A stretch of 52,555 bases of DNA from positions 1 to 52,555 of the forward strand of contig CBFDDH010000017.1 of assembly GCA_965603515.1 (NCBI GenBank). Direction: 5' to 3'. Origin of the DNA: JAUVZL01 sp965603515 (GTDB lineage Bacteria; Hydrothermota; Tepidihabitantia; SM23-42). Position 1 is the stretch's first letter. The number at the start of each line of letters is the position of its first letter. A program made the translations under genes and the position numbers. Under the pieces are notes generated by a model. It saw nothing but the letters and a program-made list of their open reading frames with translations, ran no database searches and was not told where the DNA came from. Of the stretch, positions 34,877 to 43,969 are shown in pieces.

Positions 34877-36595
34877 ATGAAGAGAATTACAAGTCCCAGA
34901 GCATCTTTCTTGATTTGTATAGCACTTGCAATTTGTATTTTCGCTATATATCTTTTTGCCATCTGCCCTACGGTCTATCTCATCGACTCAGGTGAGCTTG
35001 CGGCAGTGAGTTATACGCTCGGCATAGCCCACCCAACTGGTTATCCTTTGTACACCATCATATCGTATTTCTTTGCCCACCTACCTGGTGAGCCGATTTT
35101 CAACCTCAACCTATTATCTGCTTTGTTCACGGTCTGCGCAGCAGTTTTCCTTTACATACTGGCCCACAGCATAATGAAAGACAAAATCGCCGCACTGATA
35201 CCAGTTGCCATCTTCTCATTCGCACCGACCATCTGGCGCATATCAGTCACCAATGAAGTCTACCCACTAACCGCACTACTCGGTATTATGATCTTCTATG
35301 TTCTATACAGACTGCGCAATATCAGACACTTTTACTTCATTATGTTCCTATTCGGTCTGGCGTTCACCAATCATATCATTGTCTTTTCTCTTGCCGGACC
35401 AGTCTTTGTATATCTCATACTCAGGTACAGACCGGAATTTAGAAAAGTCCTATTTGGGACAATCTGTGCGCTCTTTGCCGTATCTTTGTATATCTACCTT
35501 ATCGCTCGAACCAATGGCAACGCGGTACTTGCCTGGGGCAATACTCATGATCTTCAGCGTCTATTCTGGCACGTCACTGGAAAACAGTATCAAGTATGGA
35601 TGTTCTCGCAATCGATTGCTGAGCTGTTCAGGAATTTCGGTAATGGTTTGATGATCTTGCTGAGAAATTTTCTGTATGTTTTGATCATCCCAGTTCTTGT
35701 CGGATTCTATCGCCTTTATAAAACAGAACGTGGAAGATTCTGGTTGTTTACCAGTATCATTTCGCTCAATATCCTTTACGTTATAAACTATTCAATACCA
35801 GACATTGAGTCTTACTACATACCGAGTTTCATCACCTTAATAATTATCTTAGCCTACGGCTTGAAAGTGTTTAAAAAATACCTGAGATCTTATATTGTCT
35901 TACCACTTGTGATCATCATTGTGCTCTTGAATTACCGCACTTGCACATTACGGGGCAATTCTTTTGGCATAGACTTCGGTCGCGCTCATCTCGAGCAACT
36001 ACCTGAAAAAAGTCTCTTGCTATGCACTTTCTGGGATATTTACTCACCGATCATCTATCTGAAAAAAGTAAAGAATATAAGACAGGATTTGATCATTATC
36101 GACAAAGAACTACTTCGACGAACCTGGTACATCAAATACCTTCAAGATGAGTATCCGGAATTCTACAAGGGTGTCAGCACCGAGATCGACAATTACCTTA
36201 TCGAACTGCGCAAATTTGAATATGGTGAACCTTACAATCCTAAGGTAATTCAACTGAAGTTCATAACGATGCTCGAAGCCTTTATCAGCAGCAAACTTGA
36301 ACAAGGTGTCTATTTTGCCACACCTTATCTTGACCGCGACCTTGACCAAACACACCCTCAGTATCTGCGCATTCCAAAAGGCATGGTTTTCGAATTGAGA
36401 TTGGACACTACTGGATACCATCCATTTGATTTTTCCATGCTCCAAATAAAAAACCCTGGGATCATCAACGACGAACGCTTGGAACATAATATAACGCTCG
36501 TGCGCAGGATGGTGAACAATAATATTCTCTACTTCAATGCCGCCGGTATGACTGAACCAGCCGAGCAGGCGAGAACTTGGCTCAAAGATTTTTAG
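34877..36595 (+). CDS. DUF2723-like polytopic membrane protein (glycosyltransferase-like)
   Basis: 572 aa with about ten hydrophobic helices in the first 360 residues and a soluble C-terminal part. The N-terminal CPTVYLIDSGELAAVSYTLG...AHPTGYPLYTI (about 28-58) is the signature of DUF2723, distantly related to GT-C protein O-mannosyltransferases; the acidic DSGE would be the catalytic site by analogy. FTNHIIVFSLAGP supports it. It probably transfers a lipid-linked sugar at the outer face of the membrane (inference). No Shine-Dalgarno: the 45-bp gap to the upstream gene is filled by two hairpins. Confidence 0.78.
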   Translation: MKRITSPRASFLICIALAICIFAIYLFAICPTVYLIDSGELAAVSYTLGIAHPTGYPLYTIISYFFAHLPGEPIFNLNLLSALFTVCAAVFLYILAHSIMKDKIAALIPVAIFSFAPTIWRISVTNEVYPLTALLGIMIFYVLYRLRNIRHFYFIMFLFGLAFTNHIIVFSLAGPVFVYLILRYRPEFRKVLFGTICALFAVSLYIYLIARTNGNAVLAWGNTHDLQRLFWHVTGKQYQVWMFSQSIAELFRNFGNGLMILLRNFLYVLIIPVLVGFYRLYKTERGRFWLFTSIISLNILYVINYSIPDIESYYIPSFITLIIILAYGLKVFKKYLRSYIVLPLVIIIVLLNYRTCTLRGNSFGIDFGRAHLEQLPEKSLLLCTFWDIYSPIIYLKKVKNIRQDLIIIDKELLRRTWYIKYLQDEYPEFYKGVSTEIDNYLIELRKFEYGEPYNPKVIQLKFITMLEAFISSKLEQGVYFATPYLDRDLDQTHPQYLRIPKGMVFELRLDTTGYHPFDFSMLQIKNPGIINDERLEHNITLVRRMVNNNILYFNAAGMTEPAEQARTWLKDF

Positions 36596-36605
36596 CCTCT
36601 GAGTC

Positions 36606-36633
36606 TTGACTTTTTTTTACCAATCTCTATAAT
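36606..36633 (+). promoter_or_regulatory. Leaderless-type promoter of arcC
   Basis: TTGACT (36606-36611), 16-bp spacer, TATAAT (36628-36633), 5 bp to the ATG at 36639. Confidence 0.85.
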
Positions 36634-36638
36634 TTAAG

Positions 36639-37583
36639 ATGAAAAAGGCAGTCATCGCCCTGGGCGGAAACGCAATCGCCGTAACCGGCAAGGAAGATAT
36701 CCACCAACAGTTCTCAAACACGCGCAAAAGCTTGGAGGGTATCGTTGAACTCATCCAGGAGGGTTACAATCTGGCGATCACCCATGGAAACGGTCCCCAG
36801 GTTGGCAATGCCTTGCTAAGAGTAGAACGGACTGCTAAAGACATTCCAACTCTACCCCTGGGCGTTATTGTCGCCGATACAGAAGGTGGTATGGGCTACA
36901 TGATCGAGCAAAGCCTTCTGAATCGACTACTCGATATCGGCATAAGTCGCGAGGTCGTAACGATCATCACACAAGTCGTCGTAGACCCTGGCGACCCATC
37001 AATAAGAAACCCAACGAAATTCATCGGACCATTCTACACAAAAGAACAAGCCGAAGATCTGATCATTAACTTCGATTGGATCATCAAAGAGAATTCTGGC
37101 CGCGGCTTCCGCCGAGTCGTACCTTCACCCGCGCCCTTGAGAATTACAAACCGAAAAATCATTCAACAACTCGTTGATCAAGGTGTGATTGTCATTGCCG
37201 CAGGCGGCGGCGGTATACCTGTATATGTTGAGATTGACGGTTCTTATGAGGGCATCGACGCAGTTATTGACAAAGACCGCGCCTCAGCAATATTAGCACG
37301 AGATATCAATGCCCAAACTTTTTTAGTTTTGACAAATGTCGATTATGTATACATCAATTACAATACACCGCTCCAAGAAAAATTAGAGGAAATCACTGTA
37401 TCTAAAGCAAGTAAGTATCTGGCTGAAGGACAATTCCCGGCTGGTAGTATGGGTCCGAAAATAGAAGCAGCGATCAGTTTTCTTGAAAGCGGCGGCAAAG
37501 AGGTGATCATAACTTCAATGGACAAAGCAAAACAAGCTATATTAGGAAAGGCTGGTACTAGAATAATTAAAGACCAGCCTTAA
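36639..37583 (+). CDS. arcC: Carbamate kinase
   Basis: 314 aa, normal family length. It shows ALGGNAI (about 7-13), THGNGPQVGN (about 48-57), GGMGYMIEQSL, VVDPGDPSI, RRVVPSPAP, IAAGGGGIPV (about 187-196) and DKDRASAILA (about 213-222), then FPAGSMGPKIEAAI near the C-terminus; these are amino-acid-kinase-fold carbamate kinase motifs. It interconverts carbamoyl phosphate + ADP and carbamate + ATP, usually for ATP gain in arginine or purine-derivative catabolism. No arcA or arcB lies nearby; it is monocistronic here. No Shine-Dalgarno. Confidence 0.93.
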   Translation: MKKAVIALGGNAIAVTGKEDIHQQFSNTRKSLEGIVELIQEGYNLAITHGNGPQVGNALLRVERTAKDIPTLPLGVIVADTEGGMGYMIEQSLLNRLLDIGISREVVTIITQVVVDPGDPSIRNPTKFIGPFYTKEQAEDLIINFDWIIKENSGRGFRRVVPSPAPLRITNRKIIQQLVDQGVIVIAAGGGGIPVYVEIDGSYEGIDAVIDKDRASAILARDINAQTFLVLTNVDYVYINYNTPLQEKLEEITVSKASKYLAEGQFPAGSMGPKIEAAISFLESGGKEVIITSMDKAKQAILGKAGTRIIKDQP

Positions 37584-37623
37584 TGTGGATTCCTAAAAAC
37601 TATTAGAGTTTATATTTTTGTGC

Positions 37624-37965
37624 TTAGATCTTTATCTTTTCGGCGATATCACCAAGGATCGGCATTTTCCAGTAAGCACCAGTGAGTGCTTTTATCATAC
37701 CGATAATCGCAAAAATTCCCATCGCAATAAGCGCGAGCCATTGGACAATCATAAACAAAATACCAAGATACGGAATAAAACTCAAGATCGAGAACACGAT
37801 CATAACCGCAACGAATGCTATGGTCAAAACCATACCCTGTTTACCATGAAACACGGCAAATTTATTGTCTTTTTTAGCAAGTATCGGAACAAGAAATAAA
37901 AGTCCCCAATAACCAATAAAAGCAAATATTTTCCCTTCCTCAATTGACTTATCAACTTCTGGCAT
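37624..37965 (-). CDS. DUF4870/Tic20-like small membrane protein
   Basis: 113 aa. Three to four hydrophobic helices (about 12-30, 45-68 and 70-95) carry the DUF4870 signature FAVFHGKQGMVLTI (about 37-50) and a late ALTGAYWKMPILG segment. Proteins of this group are common small inner-membrane proteins without a defined role. AAAGGAGG lies 5-6 bases before the ATG. The gene is convergent with arcC (40 bp between stops). Confidence 0.8.
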   Translation of the reverse strand: MPEVDKSIEEGKIFAFIGYWGLLFLVPILAKKDNKFAVFHGKQGMVLTIAFVAVMIVFSILSFIPYLGILFMIVQWLALIAMGIFAIIGMIKALTGAYWKMPILGDIAEKIKI

Positions 37966-37984
37966 TTTACCTCCTTTATTGGAT

Positions 37985-38012
37985 AGTATATCAACAATTC
38001 TGAAAAAGTCAA
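37985..38012 (-). promoter_or_regulatory. Promoter of the DUF4870-like gene
   Basis: Minus strand: TTGACT (38007-38012), 16-bp spacer, TATACT (37985-37990). The leader of about 14 nt contains AGGAGG. Confidence 0.8.
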
Positions 38013-38025
38013 GAGCAAAGAACAG

Positions 38026-38140
38026 TAGAGCGTAAGGAGTAATGCGTAGTGCGCCCTGTTATCCACTGCCTAATGCGCTTTACACTCTATTTATCCCGTT
38101 GAAGTATATTCAATCGGGACGCCCTACACATTACGCTCTA
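38026..38140. repeat. Long imperfect inverted repeat reaching into the rqcH 3' end
   Basis: TAGAGCGTAA (38026-38035) is inverted as TTACGCTCTA (38131-38140), with further partial matches inside (GTAGTGCG/CGCCCTAC-like). The right arm encodes the last codons of rqcH. An internal palindrome CCCGTTGAA...TTCAATCGGG lies at about 38096-38118. Confidence 0.6.
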
Positions 38141-39614
38141 ATGGAAGTCCTGGATCCACAAAGACCACGTCCTCGCGCATGAGTATAACACTCCCTGGCT
38201 TACCTTTTCTGTTTTTCTTCAAATACTTACGCTGCGTGTATGACACCGGTACATTTTTTTGTTTCTTTGCTTTGCTAAAATAAGCAGCAATTGATGCCGC
38301 GTCATTAATATCTCGATTATTAGGCCTCTGACCACGCGGTATCTTAGCTCTGAGTATAACATGGGCTCCTTCATAACTCCTGATGTGAAAGAAATAATCA
38401 TTTGGTCGGGCAAAAGCAAATGTCAGTTCCTGGTTAGAACGTGCATGTTTACCCGCATACACGTGTGCTCCTGAGGTAAGTTCAAAGGTATGAAATGGTT
38501 CGCCTCTCTTGTCTTTCCCGCGTTGAGTCTTTACCAAGTCAGGTGGTTTAATAGACCCATCTTCAATCTCCGTGATTTCCTGTTCGAGTCGTTTGATTCT
38601 TTCCTGTATCTTTGGTAGACCGCGTTTGAGTTTCTTGTATTTTAAAAAGCAGTGTTGAGCATTTGCTTGAGCTGTGATTTGTGGATCTAATGTTATTACA
38701 ATTTCTTTGTTATCATAGGGATTTCGTACGCAGGTGTGCTGGGCACCTTTCTTGATCTTTGTTAGATTAACGAGGATAAGTTCCCCTTTAATGCGGTAGG
38801 ATTCGATCTCTTCATTACTCAATGCTTTCTGCTGTAACCGAACAAGCTGCCTTTTAATATTTCTAATCATTGCCGCTTTGCGTGCCGCAATTGATTCCTT
38901 GGTTTTAGCATCGAGGAACTGTTTGACGCCGTCATCAAACAATGGATTTAATGAATCATACTCTCTCAAATACTCATCGGCAAAAAGGCTGAGTTTGAAA
39001 GGACTTATAGAAACCACACGGGGCTTCAGCTTACCACATTCAAGGATTTTCTGAAGACGGACAATGCGTATTGGAGTCAGCTCACCTGCAAGGTTTTTAT
39101 CTAACCCCTCGAATTCCATCAATAAGTAGGCGGGGAATTTTGATGGTTGTTTTCTGTAGACCTGCTCCAGCTCTTGTGGTAAAACATCGAGGATCGATCT
39201 CTTAGGTTTTTTCTCGATATGCCTTGAATACAGACTTTTTTTTGTTCGGGTAGTCTTTATTATAAAATTAGGTGCTTCACGGTATAAAGAAATAATCAAC
39301 TGAGCACACGCCCGATTTGTGGCACGTTTTTTCTCAACCATGATCTTAATGACCGGCATAAAATCAGGCTGTTCAATACGGTCAATACGGTTTGAACTTA
39401 TAGCATTGGTGAATTTCTCGAGTTTATCAAATCCAATTTTTACTCGCTTTGATAGATACACCGCCGGCAATTCAGAACTAAGAGAAACAAATAGCGCCTG
39501 CTTACCAAGAACAATTTGCAGCAACTTTTGCTTGATACAAATCTCGTCGATATAGCGGTTAACAACCCGGTCCTCAATTTCACGACGCAACAAGTCAAGA
39601 TAAATGCCGTTCAT
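38124..39614 (-). CDS. rqcH: RqcH/NFACT family ribosome quality control protein
   Basis: 496 aa from the ATG at 39614, which overlaps the rluD stop as ATGA. An N-terminal NFACT-N domain (NGIYLDLLRREIEDRVVN at about 2-19) is followed by coiled-coil middle segments (about 225-360) and the C-terminal NFACT-R/DUF814 domain (about 370-480: FHTFELTSGAHVYAGKHARSNQELTF, quoted in parts, then SYEGAHVILR). RqcH binds split 60S/50S-nascent chain complexes and recruits tRNA-Ala to tail stalled peptides. By eye, the D-R pair that follows the EQ segment in RqcH is replaced (EQPDFMP), so tailing activity is in doubt. smpB, the other ribosome-rescue gene, heads the same operon. Confidence 0.85.
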   Translation of the reverse strand: MNGIYLDLLRREIEDRVVNRYIDEICIKQKLLQIVLGKQALFVSLSSELPAVYLSKRVKIGFDKLEKFTNAISSNRIDRIEQPDFMPVIKIMVEKKRATNRACAQLIISLYREAPNFIIKTTRTKKSLYSRHIEKKPKRSILDVLPQELEQVYRKQPSKFPAYLLMEFEGLDKNLAGELTPIRIVRLQKILECGKLKPRVVSISPFKLSLFADEYLREYDSLNPLFDDGVKQFLDAKTKESIAARKAAMIRNIKRQLVRLQQKALSNEEIESYRIKGELILVNLTKIKKGAQHTCVRNPYDNKEIVITLDPQITAQANAQHCFLKYKKLKRGLPKIQERIKRLEQEITEIEDGSIKPPDLVKTQRGKDKRGEPFHTFELTSGAHVYAGKHARSNQELTFAFARPNDYFFHIRSYEGAHVILRAKIPRGQRPNNRDINDAASIAAYFSKAKKQKNVPVSYTQRKYLKKNRKGKPGSVILMREDVVFVDPGLPLERNV

Positions 39615-40597
39615 GAATTTCGGCAATTCGCTCTTAAGTAGTCGAGCACGCGGGTCATATCCTCAGGCAAAGGTACGTTGAATGTTACGCTTTTATTTGT
39701 TCTTGGGTGTTGAAAACTCAGCTCTGATGAATTTAATGCCTGACGATCAATGAGCGAGAGTATCGCCTTGAATTTTGGCAGGTTTCTTCCTTTGCTCACA
39801 ACACCTGGACTTCTACCACCGTAGTCCTTATCGCCGATTATCGGACACCCGACATGTTTGAAATGTACTCTTATCTGGTGGGTCCGTCCAGTAATGAGTG
39901 AAACCTCCAGATACGTGGCAATTGTAAACCGCTCTTTTACTACGTATTTAGTCGTTGCGTCCTTTGAGGAAAGAGGCGTCACTGCCATCTTCTTACGATC
40001 TAATCCGCTTCGACCTATCGGCGCCTCGATCACGCCATCATGCATACCTGGATAGTTCCAGCAAAGAGCATCGTACTTCTTCTTAACGAACCTTTTCTGA
40101 ATCGCTCTAGCGATTTTGCCAAGTGCATCATCGGTCTTGGCAAACATGATCAGACCAGTTGTGTCCTTGTCGAGTCGGTGCAAGACACCTGGTCGTACCC
40201 GGTCACCTAAAGTCGGCAATCGACCACAGTGATGGAGTAAGGCATTGACCATGGTGTGTTCGAAATTACCGCGCGCTGGATGAACAACAACCCCTTTTTG
40301 TTTATTGACGACAACTATATCATCATCCTCATAGACAATGTCGAGCGGGATATCCTCAGCTCTTATCTCAGGTGCAGGTTGAAGCTCAAAGCTAACTGAA
40401 ATATCGTCACTGGTCTTAACACGGTATGAGTGTTTAACCGGATGGTCATTCACTAAAACTTTGCCTCTATCGATTAATTTTTGTGTTAAACTACGTGAGA
40501 TACCAATACCTGCGATAATCAAGTAATGATCAATACGTTTACCCCGTTGTTTTTCACTAACTATCCTTTGAAATTTCTTATATCTGACTTCTACCAA
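39611..40597 (-). CDS. rluD: RluD-type 23S rRNA pseudouridine synthase
   Basis: About 328 aa. An S4 domain (RIDHYLIIAGIGISRSLTQKL, quoted in part, at about 20-40) is followed by the RluA/C/D catalytic domain: PGVLHRLDKDTTGLIMFAK with the catalytic Asp (about 132-150), then LITGRTHQIRVH. Family members isomerise uridines in helix 69 or elsewhere in 23S rRNA. The start is uncertain: no ATG is available, TTG codons lie at 40597 and 40621, and GGAG about 10 bases upstream favours 40597. The gene overlaps the end of rph and the start of rqcH. Confidence 0.87.
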   Translation of the reverse strand: MVEVRYKKFQRIVSEKQRGKRIDHYLIIAGIGISRSLTQKLIDRGKVLVNDHPVKHSYRVKTSDDISVSFELQPAPEIRAEDIPLDIVYEDDDIVVVNKQKGVVVHPARGNFEHTMVNALLHHCGRLPTLGDRVRPGVLHRLDKDTTGLIMFAKTDDALGKIARAIQKRFVKKKYDALCWNYPGMHDGVIEAPIGRSGLDRKKMAVTPLSSKDATTKYVVKERFTIATYLEVSLITGRTHQIRVHFKHVGCPIIGDKDYGGRSPGVVSKGRNLPKFKAILSLIDRQALNSSELSFQHPRTNKSVTFNVPLPEDMTRVLDYLRANCRNS

Positions 40598-41303
40598 GGA
40601 GCTTTTTCTCCAAGTCAACAAGTTGCGCTATACCATGTCCACCTAAATCGATCATCTTGTCAAATTCAGTGCGGTCGACTGGAAGGTGCTCTGCAGTTGC
40701 TTGGACTTCGATCAATCTGCCCCGGCCACTCATAACAATATTCATGTCTATTTCTGCTTCGCAATCCTCTTCATAGCAAAGATCGAGCAGTATTTCACCA
40801 TTAACAATCCCTACGCTCACTGCGCCAACAAAATCAGTTATCGGAAAAGCAGAAAATTCCTTATTGACCATCATTTTCTCCACTGCACTGTAGAGAGCAA
40901 GAAAGGCTCCATTGATTGCCGCGGTTCTTGTTCCACCGTCAGCCTGAATAACATCGCAGTCAATAATAAAGGTTTTTTCACCAACTAAACCAAGGTCAAA
41001 GACAGGTCGTAGAGAACGACCGATGAGCCGTCTGATTTCTTGAGTGCGACCGTTCAACCTACCCGCTTTTGCCTCACGTCTGGTCCTTTCTTTAGTGGAA
41101 GCAGGGAGCATTGAATATTCAGCAGTAAGCCAACCTCTACCCTGGCCAACTAGAAATTGAGGAACTTTGTGTTCTATATTGACCGCACAGAGCACCTTTG
41201 TTTTACCAAAGGTAATCAAGCACGAACCTGCAGGGTACTCGAGGTAATCGAGTTCAACCTTGACATCTCGTAATTGACCAGGTTCTCTACCGTCGATTCT
41301 CAT
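40578..41303 (-). CDS. rph: Ribonuclease PH
   Basis: 241 aa, typical length. RIDGREPGQLRDV opens the RNase PH fold. Phosphate- and RNA-binding stretches include YSMLPASTKERTRREAKAGR (about 64-83), RLIGRSLRPVFDL and DCDVIQADGGTRTAAI (about 116-131). The C-terminal half ends VDLGGHGIAQL-like. It trims tRNA 3' ends by phosphorolysis. GGAG lies about 7 bases before the ATG, within the 24-codon ORF whose TAA directly precedes that ATG. Confidence 0.93.
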   Translation of the reverse strand: MRIDGREPGQLRDVKVELDYLEYPAGSCLITFGKTKVLCAVNIEHKVPQFLVGQGRGWLTAEYSMLPASTKERTRREAKAGRLNGRTQEIRRLIGRSLRPVFDLGLVGEKTFIIDCDVIQADGGTRTAAINGAFLALYSAVEKMMVNKEFSAFPITDFVGAVSVGIVNGEILLDLCYEEDCEAEIDMNIVMSGRGRLIEVQATAEHLPVDRTEFDKMIDLGGHGIAQLVDLEKKLLGRSQI

Positions 41304-41378
41304 TTAGACTCCATAGCCAAGAAGGCTCGAAGAGAACGGGAAGAACTGCTGAATCACTGCCAAATCAATCCCGCTCAT
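41304..41378 (-). CDS. 24-codon ORF bridging murI and rph
   Basis: The ATG overlaps the murI stop as ATGA, and the TAA stop (41304-41306) is followed at once by the rph ATG. The peptide (MSGIDLAVIQQFF then PFSSSLLGYGV) is mildly hydrophobic. It is in frame with rph and fills the 71-bp gap exactly. It may be a microprotein, a translational-coupling device that carries ribosomes to rph, or the remains of an N-terminal extension of rph. Confidence 0.4.
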   Translation of the reverse strand: MSGIDLAVIQQFFPFSSSLLGYGV

Positions 41379-42175
41379 TTCCCCTTCAAAGTTACCCTCG
41401 AAAAATTTCTCATCGGTTCACCCAAGAAGCGCTCACCGATATCTTTGAAATTCATTGACAGGTCAGTCAGATAAATCGCCAGGTCGCCGCCCGGTTCTCC
41501 GTGTTCAATATCCAATCTTTCCAATTCTTCCGCCACCTTGGCACCCACCTCCCTGGAGGCATCTACGTAATTAACGCTTCCCATGATTTTCTGAAAAACC
41601 TCCATTAATAAAGGAAAGTGTGTACAACCCAAAAGAATGGTATCGACATTATCTTCTTTGAATGGTCGAAGATATGTCTGGGCAATGAGTTCTGTCGCCG
41701 GATGGTCAAGCCATCCCTCTTCAACGAGCGAAACGAATAATGGACATGCCTTGCCTAAAACCTCACACCGCTTATTTATTTGGCGAAAAGCTTTTTCATA
41801 AGCGCCACTGTATATTGTCAGGCTTGTACCAATAACACCGATTTTTCCGTTCTTGGTTAATTCAATTGCCCTTTCAACACCGGGCTGAATTACACCGATC
41901 ACCGGCACGGAAAGATGTTTCTTTACAATATCAAAAGCAACTGAAGTAGATGAATAACACGCAATGACAATAAGTTTTGCTCCCCTCGAAATGAGAAAAT
42001 CAGCGTTTTCCAGAGAGTAATGAATAATAGCATCGACTGATTTTGTTCCATAAGGCAGCCGCGCTGTATCTCCTAGATAAACGATATTCTCATTCGGCAA
42101 AATCCGGCGTATTTCCTTAACTACGGTCAGCCCGCCGATACCGGAATCGAATATGCCGATCGGGTTACTGTTCAA
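41375..42175 (-). CDS. murI: Glutamate racemase with altered first active-site motif
   Basis: 266 aa, normal length. GIFDSGIGGLTV (about 7-18), YLGDTARLPYG (about 33-43) and the second catalytic motif LLGCTHFPLL (about 181-190) match MurI. The first active-site loop, nearly always ACNTA in the family, reads ACYSST here: Cys 73 is kept but Asn is Tyr. MurI makes D-glutamate for peptidoglycan, which fits the neighbouring amidase. The ATG overlaps the amidase stop (ATGA). Confidence 0.9.
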   Translation of the reverse strand: MNSNPIGIFDSGIGGLTVVKEIRRILPNENIVYLGDTARLPYGTKSVDAIIHYSLENADFLISRGAKLIVIACYSSTSVAFDIVKKHLSVPVIGVIQPGVERAIELTKNGKIGVIGTSLTIYSGAYEKAFRQINKRCEVLGKACPLFVSLVEEGWLDHPATELIAQTYLRPFKEDNVDTILLGCTHFPLLMEVFQKIMGSVNYVDASREVGAKVAEELERLDIEHGEPGGDLAIYLTDLSMNFKDIGERFLGEPMRNFSRVTLKGK

Positions 42176-43518
42176 TTATTCAGTCTCCTCTCATAATCCT
42201 CGATATAATCTTTGATACCACTATAAATACAGTAGGCAAGCTTTTTCCTAAATGACTTCTGCTTCAGCAATTTTTCTTCCGCTAGATTCGACACAAATGC
42301 ACATTCAACCAGGACTGCCGGCATGTATGCTCCACGTAAAACATAAAACCCAGCTTGCTTGACCCCGCGTGAAGGGACAGACAATTGTTTTTTTGCATGG
42401 TCCTGAATGTACTCGGCAAATTTATTTGATTCTTCAAGATACGCTGTCTGCACAAGATCCACTAGAATCTCTTCTACGATATTTGTAGGCTCCACACCAT
42501 CAAACTTGAGCGACGCATTTTCCCTCATGGCAACGGCACGGGCTTCAGTGGTCCGCGCCTCAGAGAGAAAATAGGTTTCAAAGCCAGTCATTTTAGCAGT
42601 CTTGGCCGATGCATTGCAGTGGATACTAATGAACAGATCAGCACTGTTGCGATTGGCGATACTGGTCCGCGCTTTCAGCGAAAGATATTTATCTTTTTCT
42701 CTGGTCATGATAATTTTGATCTTGAGTGAATCAGAGATATAAGTACGCAAGAATTTTGCAATATCGAGATTCGCATCCTTCTCATACAATCCCTTTTTAC
42801 CGACCGCGCCGGGGTCAACGCCACCGTGCCCCGCGTCAATGACGATCAAATGCACTTGTTTGCTGATCTTGCGGTATAGAATAACCTCTTTCCCTCTTTC
42901 CAAATAGGCATTGATATCTTCAATTTCAAATTCCAAGCTTGTATAGGTGTTAAAACGCGACACTTTTGCTGACTTGATCGAACCAACCGGCTTGAGCCCA
43001 CCAGTTTTCTTGAACTGTCCATCGATCTCCACCACCACTTTTTTCACCAGATATCGAACATCAAAATCTATCGCCTTTTGCCAATCAAATTTCAAAACTG
43101 TCGAATCGCCTCTTGTCGTAAGGCTTATGTTATTGATAAGTGGTGCTTCTTTGATCTCCTTGATAAATATCAGCTTATCAAAAATTCCACCTAAGGTAGG
43201 GATTATTTCATTTGTCGGGAAATAAATGTCACCACCTATATAAAGAGGAGGAAAAACAAGATTCTTGGCTACGCCATTGCACATCATTGTAGCTATATCA
43301 CCGATAACAAGAAGTTTACGCTCGCCAGTACTGAGTAATAATCTTTGTGTGGTATTATCATGCACATAATGTAGACCGAGCAGACCAGCAATCGGCTTCA
43401 GAGGCAAGTAATCCTGGAATTCCACACGTTTGGTCTCGATATCTATGCTTGTATCTTCGTATGCGACTTCATAGTGATGAGGAAGGAGTGAGAAAATCGA
43501 TAATAGAATAAGGGTCAT
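42172..43518 (-). CDS. N-acetylmuramoyl-L-alanine amidase, AmiB/C type
   Basis: 448 aa. A signal peptide (about 1-13) is followed by a copper-amine-oxidase-N-like domain (about 30-115), an AMIN-like beta domain (about 125-215) and an Amidase_3 domain (about 222-445). Zinc and catalytic residues are present: His 231 in DAGHGGVDPG, Glu 246 in YEKDANLDIA, His 300 in SIHCNAS, Glu 405 in VECAFVSN. An insertion at about 318-355 followed by LVDLVQTAYLEESNKFA matches AmiB/AmiC, where it includes the autoinhibitory helix released by EnvC or NlpD. ftsEX and an EnvC-like gene lie just beyond smpB on the other strand, so septal splitting is the likely job. Confidence 0.88.
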   Translation of the reverse strand: MTLILLSIFSLLPHHYEVAYEDTSIDIETKRVEFQDYLPLKPIAGLLGLHYVHDNTTQRLLLSTGERKLLVIGDIATMMCNGVAKNLVFPPLYIGGDIYFPTNEIIPTLGGIFDKLIFIKEIKEAPLINNISLTTRGDSTVLKFDWQKAIDFDVRYLVKKVVVEIDGQFKKTGGLKPVGSIKSAKVSRFNTYTSLEFEIEDINAYLERGKEVILYRKISKQVHLIVIDAGHGGVDPGAVGKKGLYEKDANLDIAKFLRTYISDSLKIKIIMTREKDKYLSLKARTSIANRNSADLFISIHCNASAKTAKMTGFETYFLSEARTTEARAVAMRENASLKFDGVEPTNIVEEILVDLVQTAYLEESNKFAEYIQDHAKKQLSVPSRGVKQAGFYVLRGAYMPAVLVECAFVSNLAEEKLLKQKSFRKKLAYCIYSGIKDYIEDYERRLNN

Positions 43519-43964
43519 CGCGCTGCCCTTTTCATCTGAGCAACTTTCCGCTCAATTTCTCGCTTTAGAATTTTTTCTTTCTTATCGTAGACACGTTTAC
43601 GTCGACACGCACCAAGCGTAATCTTGGCAAAACCACGGTCGTTAAAATACATCTTTAGCGGTATTAAAGTGTTCCCGCGTTGATGGACTAAACCAAACAC
43701 TTTTTTAATCTCTCTTTTGTTGAGAAGAAGCTTGCGCTTCCGCTTAGGATCAGATTTGCCTACTGTAGTGTGTTTATACGCTGAGATATGTAAATTGAAT
43801 ATGAAAATTTCGCTGTTGATCACCTCGCCATACGCATCGCTCATTGAAACATTACCCTGGCGCAGCGATTTTACCTCACCACCGCGCAGTACGATGCCTG
43901 CTTCATAAGTATCAAGCACCATGTAGTCATGTTTTGCTTTGCGATTTACCGCGACAACCTTCAC
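43515..43964 (-). CDS. smpB: SsrA-binding protein SmpB
   Basis: 149 aa from a GTG. VNRKAKHDYMVLDTYEAGIV, LRGGEVKSLRQGNVSM (about 27-42) and the basic tail (KKEKILKREIERKVAQMKR) are SmpB hallmarks. It carries tmRNA to stalled ribosomes for trans-translation. It heads an operon of about 5.8 kb that ends in rqcH, so two ribosome-rescue pathways are co-transcribed. The GTG is 5 bp after a TATAAT, without a Shine-Dalgarno. The tmRNA gene was not found in the window. Confidence 0.94.
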   Translation of the reverse strand: MKVVAVNRKAKHDYMVLDTYEAGIVLRGGEVKSLRQGNVSMSDAYGEVINSEIFIFNLHISAYKHTTVGKSDPKRKRKLLLNKREIKKVFGLVHQRGNTLIPLKMYFNDRGFAKITLGACRRKRVYDKKEKILKREIERKVAQMKRAAR

Positions 43965-43969
43965 CTCGT

